Positions 13,869-26,850 are shown, numbered from the stretch's first letter. The stretch: DNA of 64,000 nucleotides from Megalonaias nervosa (GCA_016617855.1 JAECUM010001088.1:22313-86312); one strand, 5' to 3'. A program made the numbers and translations. Notes: generated by a model from the letters alone, not told the origin.

Positions 13869-14960
13869 CGTAACACTTTACACATACACTCATGTTCATT
13901 CTGAGGTGTTGTTGGTGCTAAATGAAAATGGCGCTTCGCAGATTTCTAATATGGCTTCCACATCAGCTCTCTTGAAAATCTTGTTATTGCTACTCCAGAA
14001 TGGAAGGTCGTATTGACATGGGTTTTCAACTGAAGAATTCCAGAAATGTCTTTGTAGATCCAAAATGACACTGGTTCTTTGCAGACATCCAGTATAGATG
14101 CCACAGCAGCCATCTTGAGAATCTTGTTATAGGTACTCCTTCTGAATGGAAAGCCATATGAGCATAGGGATTTAAACAGAGGGCTTCTTTATGATGTCTA
14201 ATGGGTCCTAAATGAAAATGGTTCAGCCCAGATGTCATTATACTCAGCACCATAGTTGTCTTGAATATCTTGTTTTTGCTATTCCACCAGAATAGATGGT
14301 CATATAAACATGCATTTTTTTTTTTTTGCTAAAGGATTTCTTATGTCTGCTTGGTCCTAAACAGTAAAATTGTGTCAGTCTGACATCTAATATGCCCACC
14401 ACAGCAGCTGTCTTTAAAATATTTTTTTTGCCACACACCTGAAAGAAAAGTCATAACAGCATGGGATTTTCACCAAAAGATTTGTTATGCCGTTTAGTTA
14501 GTCCTGAAAAAAAAATTACGCTGTCCTGATGACCAGTATGACTGCCACAGTGGCCATCTTTATAATTTTATTACAACTCCTTACAAATTGAAACATTGTG
14601 CTATCACCAGAAGACTTCATACGATGTCTACATTGTACTAAATGAAAATGGTGCCAGTCTGAAATCCAGTATGGCTACCATCAGAACCATTTTGAAAATT
14701 TTGTTATTACTATTCCTTCTAAATGGAAAATTATATTGATTTGGGGTTTTCACCAGGAGTCTAATGATGATATCTAGCTGGTCCTGAATGAAAAAGGTGC
14801 CAGTCTGACCTTGAAAGTGGCTGCCACAATGAACATCTTAAAAGACTTGTCATTAATTCTCCTGAATGGATGGTCATATCAACATGGGGTTATCTAGTTG
14901 GTCTTGAAAAATTGAAAAAGAGTGCCAGTCTGACCTCAAATATGGCTGCCACAATGAACA
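13869..14960 (+). repeat. ~150-bp tandem family, locus 2 (about 7 units)
   Basis: Consecutive diverged units carry the blocks described at 3690-4225. One more unit follows at 15425-15595 after about 460 bp of unrelated sequence. Stop codons and frameshifts vary between units, so it is not coding. Confidence 0.8.
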
Positions 14961-15424
14961 TACTGATGGATTCAACTGTACTTATTAAATGGAAGAATGG
15001 GAACCAGTCTTGAAATGGGTGAACATAAAATAGAGCATATAAGGGTTCATAATCCACAGGATTGGTTGATAATGAAAGTAATATTTTAGTTAAAAAAAGA
15101 ATCTTTTGAGAGTTTCTCTTGGCTGTAACAGAAATATTAGAGACAATGTTATATTGATGAAATTTCAGTCCTTTTACAGATGAGTTTGGAAAGCTCATTG
15201 CTGAAACTAACACCTGACTCTTGGGTGTGGAAACGAAGACACATTTCAAACACATGTAGATTTTTAAAAAATGCCACACCTTATGGTGTTTTCTACACAG
15301 AAGCTTGCATCAAGGGATATATCTATTCTGATAAATATAGGTTTGATCATGAGCATTCAGAAATTTAAAATTGTTGTTATTTCTAATATGATAAATCCAT
15401 GTGTTTACTATTGGAGTTGAATTA

Positions 15425-15595
15425 GTATTTGTGTCTTGAAAATCTTGTTACTGATTCTCCTAAATGGATGGTCATATCAAGGTGGGGTTTTCATCAAAAG
15501 TCTTCAGATTGGTTTTGGTATTTTTGTTGTCGTAAATGAAAATGGTGCTGATCTGACATCCATTATGGCTGCCACAGTGGCTAATTTAAACACCT
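15425..15595 (+). repeat. ~150-bp tandem family, isolated unit of locus 2
   Basis: The unit contains CTTGAAAATCTTGTTA, GATGGTCATATCAAGGTGGG, TAAATGAAAATGGTGC and a TATGGCTGCCACAGTGGC block. It is separated from the main array by 14961-15424, which has no recognisable feature. Confidence 0.7.
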
Positions 15596-17280
15596 AGACA
15601 CTTACAAGTATCAGGGATGGTTTCAACACTCTAGCAGTTAAAAATGGTGATCCTATCTTAAATTCCTAGAAACTTGTTAGGGGCAATATAGTGTCAGTCC
15701 CTTTGAGGGATTCTTGTTTCTTGAAAAGTTCATCATCAGTGTCATTTCTTTTTGGAGAAATGCAAAAAGTGAATCTGTTATTTATGGTCTCTTTGTTGAC
15801 TGGCAGACTTAATCAAGCCACAATTTTCACCACTTGAGAACCATTTGAGAAGAAAAATTATTCCTCTGTTCCACAGGATACATGCTCTTTGCCATGGAAT
15901 ACATCCTCAGTTATTCTGTTTATAGAAAGAGATGAAGATAAGATATTTCAATTACCTTCCAAAATAACATTGCTAGTTTTAGCAGTGTAAGATATTATCC
16001 CTGATGTCTGGGAATGTAAGGAAACAATTGAAAAGCATGTTGATGATAAATGAGCACAGTGTAAAATCTGGAAAAGCTAGCTGGTTATGCATAGCTATGC
16101 ACCTGAGGGCAGAGTAGTTTTTGTTATGGGTTTGTAATCTGCGTATTGTGGTATGCATCCTGCTGGTATCTTTACCACAGTACTTTGCCAGTTAACCATT
16201 CTTTTGGTAAGAAGTCTCCTTCAGTCTTCATGCTTTTTGCTTGAAATTTTTGTTTCTGTCAAGGTCTCTTGTTTTTTTTTAAACACCAAAAGATTTCTGC
16301 AAAATGTGTCGGCAAAGAAACTATTTTAATTGCGTGTTATATTTCACTCATTTAGTAAGAAAAAAAGTAGCAGACATAAGCCTAATTATTGCATGAGCTG
16401 GTAGTGAATAAAAAGGCAAAATCACTGGCAACATTTTAAGCCAAAATTCTAACAGAAAGCTGGAAAATAAGTCCTTGCTATTTGTTGGTAATGAAATGTG
16501 GAGGTGAAGTTCATGACTCACCATTTACAATGGGTTTTACTTTGATGCTTTGCCAATTAGTTAGGTAGGTAAATTAATTAGGTAAGTAAATTAATTCTTT
16601 TGGATGATAAACTTGTTTCAGCAAGAACATTGCTTGGTACATGAATGTGTATGCCAGTTGACTGATCAAGCATCCACAGGCTATTGCTTCTGTCAGAATG
16701 AACAACAGTTACACACAGTGCATGGAAGATAACAAAAAAAGAATTATTAGCTTTAACATTAAATGTTCAATGCAGATTAGATGTGTCAGGTTTTTTTTTA
16801 AGAGCTGAGATCTTTGACAAATAATAAGCCAAAAACCAAAACCAGTGACTGACTATTGACATATTTGAAATGAACATTGGATATGGAAACTTTAAACTTC
16901 TTTATTCATTTACAGAAAAGTGCTCAGATAATTTTTTTTGTCAAGAAAATAAATCTTGCCAGGTTAAACTCTCATTTGCTTTGGCAACAAAACTTTTTGT
17001 TGTAACTCAGAAAGAGCCATGTTACAACTGCATTGTATAGAAAACACAAAACCATGTTTTAATGAAATGCAGGGTTTTCCTCCATTCTCTTATTTGTATT
17101 CTGCCTCACTATATTACAGACCTTTGCCTCTTTCTTGTGTGCAGAAATATAATGAAGCATCAGTGAATAACAAATTTTGTAGAGTTATTGATATTGTATA
17201 CTGATACCTGATCAATTAAAATTAGCAACATTTTTTTTATATGCAGTTGATTTAAAATATGTAAATGGAATTTAAATGCC

Positions 17281-17384
17281 TACCATATATACTTGTTGCA
17301 AGTCAGTTCCAACAGCAAACAAAATAGACCCAGATCTACAATCACACAATTTATTGGCAGTTAAGGGTCTATGTATGGTACACC
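17281..17384. mobile_element. Double-hairpin MITE, internally deleted copy 3
   Basis: The copy starts CCATATATACTTGTTGCAAG, includes ACAGCAAACAAAATAGACCC and ends GTCTATGTATGG. It is about half the length of the full family, so one internal hairpin seems lost. Confidence 0.55.
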
Positions 17385-19506
17385 TTTCAGGATACCTATG
17401 TGTTCCACCTCACCCCGACACCACTAAATAATGAAGTAATTTTTTTTAACAACAACAGTATATCAGAGTGTACAGACAGTTCTCCACTCTCAGTAGCAAT
17501 GGTCCCACACCCTGTACAGTATTAGGATCCGAAGACTCATTAATCATGTCCATTACAATTGTTACACCAAAACTGAATTAAAATCCCATCAGTTTCCAAC
17601 TGTGAAAAAGAATTAAATTTTGCACAATAGAGAGAGAGGACCAATTACTGAAACAATAAATCTAAAATGAGGTTTTTTGTAGATCCAGATTAACTGTAAC
17701 TATTTAATCTGGGTTTATGTTGCAATACAGTAGTTTTGTTAGCTAGTTCTACTGGTTACTAGTCAATCTCAGTTCCCAGACTTTGCTATTAGTAAAATTT
17801 TGGGGTGACTATCATTGCTCAGATATGGTATACCTTTCAGCAAGATGGATGTGAAAAGGGTTGAAAGTGATTAAAAGTTATTTAAAGACCCACAGACTAG
17901 CAAAAAATTTGGAAACTTGTTATGAAGGTGCTTAGCTGGGCAAGAATGGGTGATTAAAATCAGTTTGACAAGGAAATTACATGCCCAGTGATGAATAGTA
18001 ATGGACATTTAGATCAATTGTTTTTTAAGGCAGGCATGCTGTTCACAGTAGGACAAATAAAAGATTATTTCATTAATCATGCCTGTTGGGCTGGAAAGAT
18101 AAATTAAAACAATAAAGTTGACAGCTTAGCCTGAGATAATGGTACCCAGGAGTCCAATTGATATTCACATTCAAATAACCTCATCAGTGAAACTCCCAGT
18201 CAGTGGTGGATGGTTTCCCCATATTGTTTTTTTTTTTGTTCCTTGTTAGTATTGAATTCACAAAATCATTCCTTAATAAATGATAGTAAATCATTTGCAC
18301 TGTGTATAGTCTCCATCAATACCAAACAATAGAAGATATAATAACCATTGGAGATATATGTCAAATAAAATACACAGCTTGCAAATTGCATTGAAGAAAT
18401 ACCATTTATAATACTCAAGTTAAAATCATTTAGTTGAAACTATATTTTTTCAAAAACATCGATCTATGACATATACAGCCAAAATAAAGAGATGGTTTGA
18501 CTATTCAGTATCAAGATAATCATGGTTAGTAACGTTTTTTTCTGTGAACAGTTTTTAAATGATATCAATAGCTGTTATAAGTTTCATGTTTAACTGTATA
18601 TTCAAGGAGATTATATTTGTGGTTGTGAGTTATCTTTCATCATCATGGCTTCTAGTTGTCTTTCCTATTTGCAAACATGTTCATGTTGTAGGATCGCTTC
18701 TCACAGAACCAATTTTCTGACCATTTTATTGCATTCCCAGACCTCGTTTGGGTCAAATCCAAATGAAAAAAGTATTTACAAAGTTTATGGAAACATGATC
18801 AAGTTAATGTCACATGTATTTAGATATATAGTTGATAAAACTGTAACACGGCTGTCTCAAAAATCTATTGGGGAAAACTTTTATCTCCTATAAATCAAGA
18901 TATTTTATTGTCATTAAATTTTAGCAAATTATTGATGGGCAAACATAAATTTTTGATACGATGTTTAATTGGGGGAGGGAGTTTTTGGAAGCAAATAGAA
19001 GTCAATCTGGTCAAATAACTGTTAAGAACTTTAATATTACAAGTTAAAATTTGTCACTGGCATTGATGTTTTATATTATATATGATTAAAATGAACTCAT
19101 CCCAAGAAAATAACATGCTTACAATTTTAGCTTAAATTAGTTTCCAGACTAAATTCATCATATTATGTGCTTGTTTGCTACATAGTTTTGATCAACAGTT
19201 AATATAAACTTCGGAAATAGAAACTAAATGTGTATAATTTAACTAAGCCTTTATAACAAAGCATATAGATTGGTTAATATGATATCATTTACAGCAGAAA
19301 ACTAGAAGTTAATCATTCATAACTTAAGAAAGGAACTACTTATATAGTCATGTGCCCTTCTTGTGAACTTTAACAACATCTTTGAGACATGGTTAAAATA
19401 TTGCTTTGTTATTTATTTTATGAAATTTGTAAATAGGTTTATGACTTTTAGAGCATTCATGTAGTCCTGAAGCCAAATTAATTACACACAGTATGAATGG
19501 CCTTTG

Positions 19507-19757
19507 TTGTTGTTGTATCGTTTCATTTCAACGCCATTTTTCAGCACACGATAGGCTAGACATGGCGGCCAGTATTAATGGTGGAGGAAGAACCCAGGAA
19601 AATCCGGAAAGAACCACCGACCCACAAGAAGCTACTGGCAAGCTTTCTCACATACCCACATTGGCCAAATCCGAGACTCGAACCCATGCAGACAGAGGTG
19701 AGATGGCAGCGATCCGTAACGAAGAGCGCTTTTGACCACTCGGCCACTCGGGGCCCC
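19507..19757 (-). mobile_element. SINE family A, full length, perfect 13-bp target duplication
   Basis: On the minus strand it begins GGGGCCCCGAGTGGCCGAGTGG, a Ser/Leu tRNA-like A box, followed by a B box GGGTTCGAGTC, a shared body (TGTGGGTATGTGAGAAAGC; AGCTTCT; CCATTAATACTGGCCGCC in this orientation) and an (AAC)n tail. TGAATGGCCTTTG flanks it at 19494-19506 and 19758-19770. The intact head and exact duplication indicate recent insertion. It was mobilised by a LINE in trans (known for SINEs); the partner is not identified. Confidence 0.92.
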
Positions 19758-20917
19758 TGAATGGCCTTTGACTTGTTACAGCAGTTAATGCAGAATTTAA
19801 TTGATTTTCAAGCATCATAACTTTATAAATCACGTAAAATATGAAGTTTAGTTTTTAAATGACAAGAAATTACTGTAAAAATAGCAAAAGGATAATTGTT
19901 TTACAAAATTAAAAATAAGAGAAAATTAACAAAAGAAGATTAAAATTAAAGTAATAAACAATACAGAAATTATAATCAATTTGTATTTATCTGTGATTAT
20001 GAACACTAAGTATTCCTTATCAAATTCAAAGCACTTCTCATTCCCTTGCAGCTGAAACTGCACTCAACACTTGCCCCTTTTTCTCTAGTTGAAACTTTTC
20101 TACCTTTTCATTTTTTTTTCTCTACACTCTTTCTTTGTTTGACACAACCAAAACCCATTCAGAAAGACTTTTGAAATTTCAGTCATGTGTTATACACATG
20201 GAAACAGTTGGTCTTACTTCATGTAAAAAAAGAACCTGATTGCTCAATGTTCGACTGACAAAGAATAACGAAGCTATTTTCACTTTGCAAAATCTGCTAG
20301 TTTGAATTGCAGATCCTAAATATCTAGTTTGAAATGGCTAAGTCATAAATATAATTTATTCTTGTTATATAACACATCCATGGGTCTGATGGATTGAAAA
20401 GGTCACATTCGGTGACTGTGGAGAGTACCAATTAAATTTTTAAGCGGCCTTCATTCTGAGTAAAGAAATTGAATATTTCAGCAAATTCTTTTTGATTTTT
20501 ACTTTATGTGCAAGAGCAAAATGTTGTGAACAAAAAATTCTTCATTGCATCATTTTAGTTAAATTTTCTACTATTTGCTTATTATTATTTTCAATGGTAT
20601 CACTGGAAAATCTCTGCTGAATAGGACAAGCTCTTTCAGTTATCTGAACCTTAGTTTCATTACATAGGGCAATCAGGCAACTGTTGATGAGGAGCCCTGA
20701 CAAAAGATGCTGTCATTTTCATGCCTGCGTTGTTCTAGAAAAAGAAATCTCATGAAATGCCCATACACTTGCTATATAGGTTATTCAGAAGATCTAATGT
20801 AGAAGTGATTTAATATGGCAATTGACAGGGTGCAAATACTTTTTACAAAGACATATTTTCCTTTTAATTATACATGAAGAATGTTGTATATGTTCTTTAT
20901 TTTTCTCCACTTTTCAG

Positions 20918-20984
20918 ATGCTGATCATATTTAGTGGTCTTGCTGTCCTGTAGAGACAGAATGCCGATGCGGTATCACAGATGA
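20918..20984 (+). promoter_or_regulatory. Two upstream ORFs in the 5' UTR
   Basis: uORF1 begins at the first base of the exon (ATG 20918) and ends at TAG 20951-20953, 11 codons. uORF2 runs from ATG 20961 to TGA 20982-20984, 7 codons, and its stop overlaps the main start at 20981 as ATGA. Such arrangements commonly lower initiation or force reinitiation at the main start. The ATG at 20918 exists only if the acceptor at 20917 is used. An effect on translation is inferred. Confidence 0.5.
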
Positions 20985-21197
20985 AATATCAACCTGTGGC
21001 AACAATGGATACTGCTACTAATAGCAGACCAAGAGCACAGTCCCGTGCCAGTGTGCCACATAGACGATCTCATGGAAAGGAAAAACGTGGAAGCCGCACA
21101 TACAGTTCATCAGAAGATGACTTTTATTCAGATGACAACTTGAGACCATATGAAGAAGTCAAGACAGCTCACCATGACAAGAAACTGAATGGCCTAG
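20918..21197 (+). CDS. First coding exon (5' UTR plus 72 codons), teneurin-like N-terminus
   Basis: The exon follows a pyrimidine-rich acceptor ending TTTTCAG at 20917 and stops before the donor GTATGT at 21198. Coding begins at ATG 20981 and covers 72 codons plus one base, so the intron is phase 1. Seen in the protein: YQP at residues 3-5, a basic Arg/His/Lys stretch at about residues 17-39, then a Tyr-Ser-Ser-Ser acidic stretch with further Asp/Tyr residues to about residue 58. There is no signal peptide or membrane span. This order resembles the cytoplasmic N-terminus of teneurins, which are type II membrane proteins acting in cell adhesion and neuronal wiring; that match is from memory of the family and not from a search. 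The context of ATG 20981 is poor (C at -3); Met9 at 21005 has A at -3 and G at +4 and may be the better start. Teneurin identity is likely but unproven; another acidic scaffold protein is possible. Confidence 0.72.
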
Positions 21198-21871
21198 GTA
21201 TGTATGGAAAACCATTACAGCCAGGTTTCCATGATCTTATTGTGTGGGATGGATGTTTGAGCCTCACCAGTGTCAGATAATGGCAAGATGTGGGTGTCTA
21301 TTTTGTACCTGCTGTTACAGCATTGTCAGAGTGAAGGTTGTTTGTTAAACATTTTGTGTTGGACACAGTGGGGATGCATCACAGTATCATGGAGCTCCCA
21401 AAATTGCATTTTGTGACTTATTTTTGTTCACGCAAATAGTTTGAAACTGATCACTTTATTTTAGATGCTGAAGTTTAGTTCTAAGGCACAAGATGGTATT
21501 AATAGTGTACCATTCAAAGCAGAGTTGTAAGTCAGTGTCTGTTCTTGGACGCATCATTGTGGGATTTACACTGATTTCTGAAATTCCCATAAAATCTATT
21601 GAATATGCAAAAATCATTTGAAAGCCCTACTTCATTAAATCTCCTGTATATAATATAATTCTTCCCTTTTTTAGTTCATATGACCATAAGACCAAGCAAT
21701 CATACAGTACAGCCTTGCAGCTGTTGTGCACCACATGTTGTCTGTCAGCTGTCTGTCAGCTGTTCTTGTTATGATACTGGAGTCCACACATTCCTGATAC
21801 ACTTGAAATCAAACTTGGTATATGGATTCATATAATATGAATGATTTATGAAATAAAAGCTGTGAACAAAG

Positions 21872-21875
<4 letters not shown>

Positions 21876-21909
<34 letters not shown>
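21876..21909. repeat. (AC)n microsatellite
   Basis: A pure AC run of about 34 bp inside the long intron. Confidence 0.95.
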
Positions 21910-21911
<2 letters not shown>

Positions 21912-22190
21912 AAGGGGGTGTGTGCAGTATTTGTGGTATTTTCCTTCTTAAACAGTGCTTAATTTTGACCTTGGAAATTCATCCTTTGCACAAACCTGTT
22001 ATGAGAGATCACCTTTCTTGAGAGGCTGATTTTTATTGTCAGAAGAGGTGGTCTCACAGGACATGTTTTATTGTAATGAGAAAGCCTGTATCAAGGATTT
22101 TACTCTTTTAGGTGGAATACATACAAAATGTATTAGTGTTACAACTTTACCAGTCAACTATTCCCATAATTTCCTAATTTTACAACAACA

Positions 22191-22192
<2 letters not shown>

Positions 22193-22241
<49 letters not shown>

Positions 22242-22242
22242 T
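22193..22242. repeat. (AAT)n microsatellite
   Basis: About 16 trinucleotide units without interruption. Confidence 0.95.
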
Positions 22243-22631
22243 CAATGACAACAGCAACTAATAGTTCATGGTGAAAATGGCTTCCAGTTCATCAAGATAT
22301 GTGTTTACAGTGCCCAGTGGGATATTAAAATGCCCAACGGGAGATTAAAATGCCCTTAGGGAAGGATAATTACCATGCCCATTCACATTTTTGATAATGG
22401 TAGGTGGGACACTTGTTGGTATTTGTGATAATTCTCTATGATTTCATCACTTGTATTATCATTGTAAAAAATAAAAAATGGGCAGTAGAGTCTCTTTTGG
22501 AAAGTGTTTCATAATATGTCCCAGTTTGACACTTTCTGAATGGATGATCCTGCATTTAGGCATCTAGATTCTTTTAAAAAAATGAAGGAAGTGGAAAATA
22601 ACAGACCTTTCTGTTTTCAGATCTATTTGTT

Positions 22632-22825
22632 ATAGATCAGAGGAGCTTATGGGATGGTCTGTTGTTTGTCATAGATCATAGGAGCTTATGGGATGGTTTG
22701 TTGTTTGTCCGTCTGTTAACTCTCACTACTCCTCCTAAACTACTTGGAGGATTGCCATACAACCTTACACACACATTAACCACATGGTCCAGTTTGTCCT
22801 ACATGAAAACTGTGCTGCTCAGACA
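22632..22825 (+). repeat. Leader segment of the ~150-bp family (locus 3)
   Basis: The segment contains ATAGATCAGAGGAGCTTATG, then a close duplicate (ATAGATCATAGGAGCTTATG) about 40 bp later, then CTCCTCCTAAACTACTTGGA and ACACACACATTAACCACATG. A SINE B copy follows at 22833 before the tandem units resume at about 23127. Confidence 0.7.
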
Positions 22826-22832
22826 TACAATA

Positions 22833-23124
22833 AGTCTGGTGGCCTAGTGATTAGATCCTCCTTCTCAGATGCATGAGGTCATGGGTTCGAACCCTGGCCA
22901 AGTCATACCAAAGATTTATAAAAATGATACCAACATCTGCCTCACTCAGTGCTAAGCATTTAGAGGTTAGTTTTAGGACTGGTCAGCCTGGTGTCAGGAT
23001 AATGTGACTGGGTGAGACATCATGCTACATGTCTGCAGCATGATGCCACATTGCAGACATTGTAGTGATATGACTGCAAAATTGTTAACACTATGTTGAA
23101 AATCCAAATCGCTCATGCACACAC
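22833..23124 (+). mobile_element. SINE family B, tRNA-derived, full head
   Basis: The head has a Pol III A-box-like GGTGGCCTAGTGATTAGA and a B box GGGTTCGAACCC about 40 bp later, followed by a non-tRNA body shared with window positions 1-296 and a CA-rich tail. It lies between the leader and the first tandem units of a ~150-bp family array, so it probably inserted into that array. Confidence 0.7.
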
Positions 23125-23126
23125 AT

Positions 23127-23880
23127 ACAAAAAGGCTGTCACAGTGGCCATTTTAAAATTTTACTACGCCTAAAATGATGGTTGAATCAAGAAAAGGCTT
23201 TTATTGAAAGACTTCTTGTGACATCGTGTTGGTCCTAAACAAAATCGGTGCCAATCTGATGTCCAAAGTGGCTATCACAGTTGCCATCTTGAAAATCTTA
23301 ATATCGTTACTTGTTTTGAATGGATGGTGATATCTTTATGGGATTTCACTAAAAGGCTTCTTATGATGTATAGTTGGTCCTAAATGAAAATGGTGTTGAT
23401 CTGAAATTGAAGATGGTTTCCACAGTGGCCATCCCAAGAATCTTGTTATTACTGCCTCTTCTTCATGGATGTTCTTATCAGCATGGAGTTTCACTAAAAG
23501 ACTTCTTATGATGTCTAGTTGATGCTAAATGAAGATGATGCTGATCTGATGACCAATATGGCCACCACAGTGTCCATTTTGAAAATCTTGTTATTGCCAC
23601 TTCTTGAGAATGGAAAGGAAATGGACTTTCTTGAGAATGGAAAGGAAATGGACTTTCTTGAGAATGAAAAGGAAATGGACTTTCTTGAGAATGGAAAGTT
23701 ATCTTGAAAATATTGTTATGTCTACTCCTCTCCAAATGGATTGCTATATCAGCATGGGGTTTTCACCAGTAGATTTCGTATGATACCTAGTTGGTCCTAA
23801 ATGAAAATGGTGCCAATCATGCATCCAAAATCATGTTGTCACTACTCACCATGAATTGATGGTCATTATGACACGTTTTA
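23127..23880 (+). repeat. ~150-bp tandem family, locus 3 (about 5 units)
   Basis: The units carry the blocks TAAATGAAAATGGTG, GTGGCCATC, GAAAATCTTGTTATTGCC and CATGGGGTTTTCACC. A 27-bp minisatellite has grown inside one of them (see 23603-23701). Confidence 0.8.
23603..23701 (+). repeat. 27-bp minisatellite (about 3.6 units) inside a ~150-bp unit
   Basis: The unit is TTGAGAATGGAAAGGAAATGG plus ACTTTC, repeated with one or two substitutions. It begins where the host unit has TGAATGGA, so it expanded from host sequence. Confidence 0.85.
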
Positions 23881-23891
23881 AGAATGTATCA

Positions 23892-24097
23892 TATATACTC
23901 ACTTACAGTGGAATCAAACTGCAAGCAACAAAGATACTAGTCTACTGTAGCATAATACTCCTGCAGGTCAGAGTCTGTGTTGTTTGTTCTACTGATAACG
24001 CCTAACAAACTGCACAGAACCAGATCTGCCAGCGCATTATGCTATGGCAGATCTGGATCTGTTCAGTTTGCAATTGGACTTATAAGCGAGTATATAT
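23892..24097. mobile_element. Double-hairpin MITE, copy 4 (reference copy)
   Basis: The ~206-bp element has inverted termini (TATATACTCACTTACAG at left; reverse complement of right end ATATATACTCGCTTATAAG). Inside are two separate hairpins. The first pairs CAAGCAACAAAGA...with TCTGTGTTGTTTG. The second pairs AAACTGCACAGA...GATCTGCCAGCGCAT with TATGGCAGATCTGG...TCAGTTTG. There is no coding capacity. The probable target is TA, but flanks are too TA-rich to prove it. Confidence 0.85.
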
Positions 24098-25479
24098 GGT
24101 AGTTCTTTGCTAGAGAAAGAAGATTGTTCTCTGTGCCATGTTAACATCTTGCTCTTCATAATGTATCATTTTCATGTATACATATTGTCTGGACTGATGT
24201 CCTAAATTTGGTGAGAAATCTATCAAATTGCTCCTCAGCAAAGGGTGTACAGAAAAATGATTGCTGAAACTCCCCTGTAGGAAGGAGCTTAATTGGTTAT
24301 GTTCAAGTGGTTTTCATGCATCATAGTGGTACTTTTAGCCTGGACTAGGAGTTATGTCTCACATAGTGATTGGTAACCTGTGCTAGGTGTCAGTCCTCTC
24401 TCTCTCTCTATATTCTGAACTAGTAATTATAATGTTATGTATACATGGACAGCTTATTACAAAATTTTAGTTTGCTTAGTAGAAATTATGATCCATTTGA
24501 GTAGTTGTGTTTAGTCACTTTATTAATGACTTCCTTCCTGTGAGACAGTTCATTTATGGAACTTGATTAAGAAACTTTATAGATATAAAGTGAGAGGATA
24601 TCTTGGACATTTAGAAGGAATGCAGTTTATATAGCATGTGTTGACCCCCTTTTTTTAAGAGTTTATATTTACATATATATATATTTTTTTAATAAAGGAT
24701 GTTAACATTTTTTTTTATCATCAGTACAGTATGTTTATGTTTGTTTGGAAAGGTTTATCTTCCTAAAGTTTTGTTTGCAGTTCATTATTTTTACATTTGT
24801 AGAACTTAAAGTGGTCACTACTTAGCCAGTCCTGTGCTGATGTGTTATTGTGTGATTTAGGACTCTTCATGAGTGAAAATACAAGCCTTTGATATAGAAA
24901 GTATTTGAAGACATCTTACCACTGACATTGATATTGTGAACATTGATAAAATAAATATTTCCTGTAGAACAGTTTGTTTTTTTTTCACTCTACTTCCTGT
25001 TGACTGCTTTAGTTGGACTGCAGAACAGTTTATTTGGAATTTCTACAGAACAATTTATTTAGACTTCAGATTTCTTAAGTATAACAGCTGGGACAGAGGA
25101 TATCTAATTCAGATTATTGTGGAGCATTTACTAACAAACATGTGTTAGAAATACAAGTAATAAAGCTTCTTGCACAATTGAGAGACAGTCAAGCCAGTAG
25201 TCTAGAACCTTAATGGCAGTGCCATTGTGTTAAGTGAAAAATTGTACAGTCAAAGATGGTTAAGTAGTTTAAAATGGTGTCCATTGCTTTTCACAAATGC
25301 CTTCATGAGCTGAAACATAACAACCTATGATCTTACTTTCGTGTGATTAGGAATACTGGAGATCCATTTGAAAATGCAGCATGAGAACAGAAATACAAAA
25401 ACATTTGTCCATGTTAGATGTCACCAACATTTGTCTCTCCTTCAAGTTAAGACAAATCCATGCTTCAAAAGAACCTGTC

Positions 25480-25885
25480 ACATATCATTTGGAACAAAAT
25501 ATTTGTTCCAACATAAAATTTTTATATAAGCATTCATGACAATTTAGTTCACATGTTTTCTGTTCCAACATGTCCCAAAATGTACATGGGTGATTATCAG
25601 TCAAGTTCATCTGTATAGGCCCCCCCCACCAATCCCATGTCATAAATGTCCTGGACATTTATGACAATTAGATTCATCTGTTTTGTTCCCCACTCATCCC
25701 AAAGTATATATGGGTACATGTATTTATAACAGATTCATCTGTTAAGGTCAACATCCCAAAATATAGGTCAGTGTTCATGACAATCAGGTTAACCTGTTTT
25801 GATCCCAACACATCCCAAAAGATATATGGACATTTATAACAATTAGTTGGACCTGTTTTGGTTGCAACACATCCCACAACATATT
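25480..25885 (+). repeat. Degenerate ~65-75-bp tandem repeat, about 5-6 units
   Basis: Each unit has a CATTTATGACAATTAG-like block, a TTCATCTGTTTTG-like block and an ACATCCCAAAATATA-like block with many substitutions. It includes a C8 run at 25620. Confidence 0.65.
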
Positions 25886-26787
25886 ACAGACAGCTGTTTA
25901 TGATAAACCTTCTTTAAATGTTATGTAATGTTCATTGCCAGAATTGCATGAAACAGTTGGGATATCAGTCCACTGCAAAAGTTCTTGAGATAGACAAAGA
26001 TGCATTTAAAAAATACCAAAGATTCCAGCTAATAATAGATACAGCAGGTAGGTTATAGAAACTTGGCAGGTGTTTGAATCAATCAGTTGTTGAAATCTCA
26101 TAGGTGATAAAGTCAACATGTTTTCACGTTCTGACCACACATGTGGATTTTCCAGCAATATGTGGAATTCTTCTTTTTGCATAATAGGATCATTGAAAAC
26201 TGCAAATTGGTGGATTTCTCAGAAATGTTTGGGCAGAGTCAACATAATTATTTAAAAGTTTTTTGTTGTACTTAGCTTCCCTATTAGTTAAAGAACTATT
26301 GAATTGATTGTACAATTGTTGAAGTTTGTGAAGACATGCATGTACTGAATAGTAAATTCTTTTGAAATGAAATTAAGATAGTTAATGACTTCTCTTTAAT
26401 ATCTGAGGTTGGACATTTTTCAAATATTTAAAACATGTTATAAGGAAAAGGAAGGATGTTGAAATATTTATTGTTGATGAAAATAAAGAATTTCCTTCAT
26501 ACAGATAAAATGGGAAAATTAGTTCAGAGTTAAAGATCATGAACAACCTGAAACTATCTTTGTACTACCATTTATACTTACCATGTCTACAAATTTTCAA
26601 TTTGTTCGAATCATTTGACTAAAATTGGTATTGCTGAAAATAATGTACTTGTTTTTAATATTGACAAAAAAACCATAAAGACTTTATTTGGACTCTGTTC
26701 ATTTTGGACCACATTTTGGAAAGGTACATTTTGGTCCATAGTTTTGGTTTTATGAGGTTTTTAGTACCATGATAAGCACATGGTAGG

Positions 26788-26850
26788 CTGGGAAGACCAT
26801 AGAAAGAACCACTGACCCATGAGAAGGTACTAACCTTTCTGTTTTCTTAC
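26788..26850 (-). mobile_element. SINE family A, internal fragment
   Basis: This fragment contains AGGCTGGGAAGACC, GAAAGAACCACTGACCCATG and AGAAGGTACTAACCTTTCT, the body of family A read from the minus strand. Both ends are missing. Confidence 0.5.

Noticed and set aside
14890..15279. 129-codon minus-strand open frame partly outside the tandem units
   Set aside because: It runs through the edge of a ~150-bp family array and shows no domain or splice sites.
22833..22900. Possible tRNA gene
   Set aside because: A and B boxes are present but the acceptor stem and anticodon arm do not fold properly, and a SINE body follows; the same applies to the heads near 19757, 39094, 57406 and 61765.
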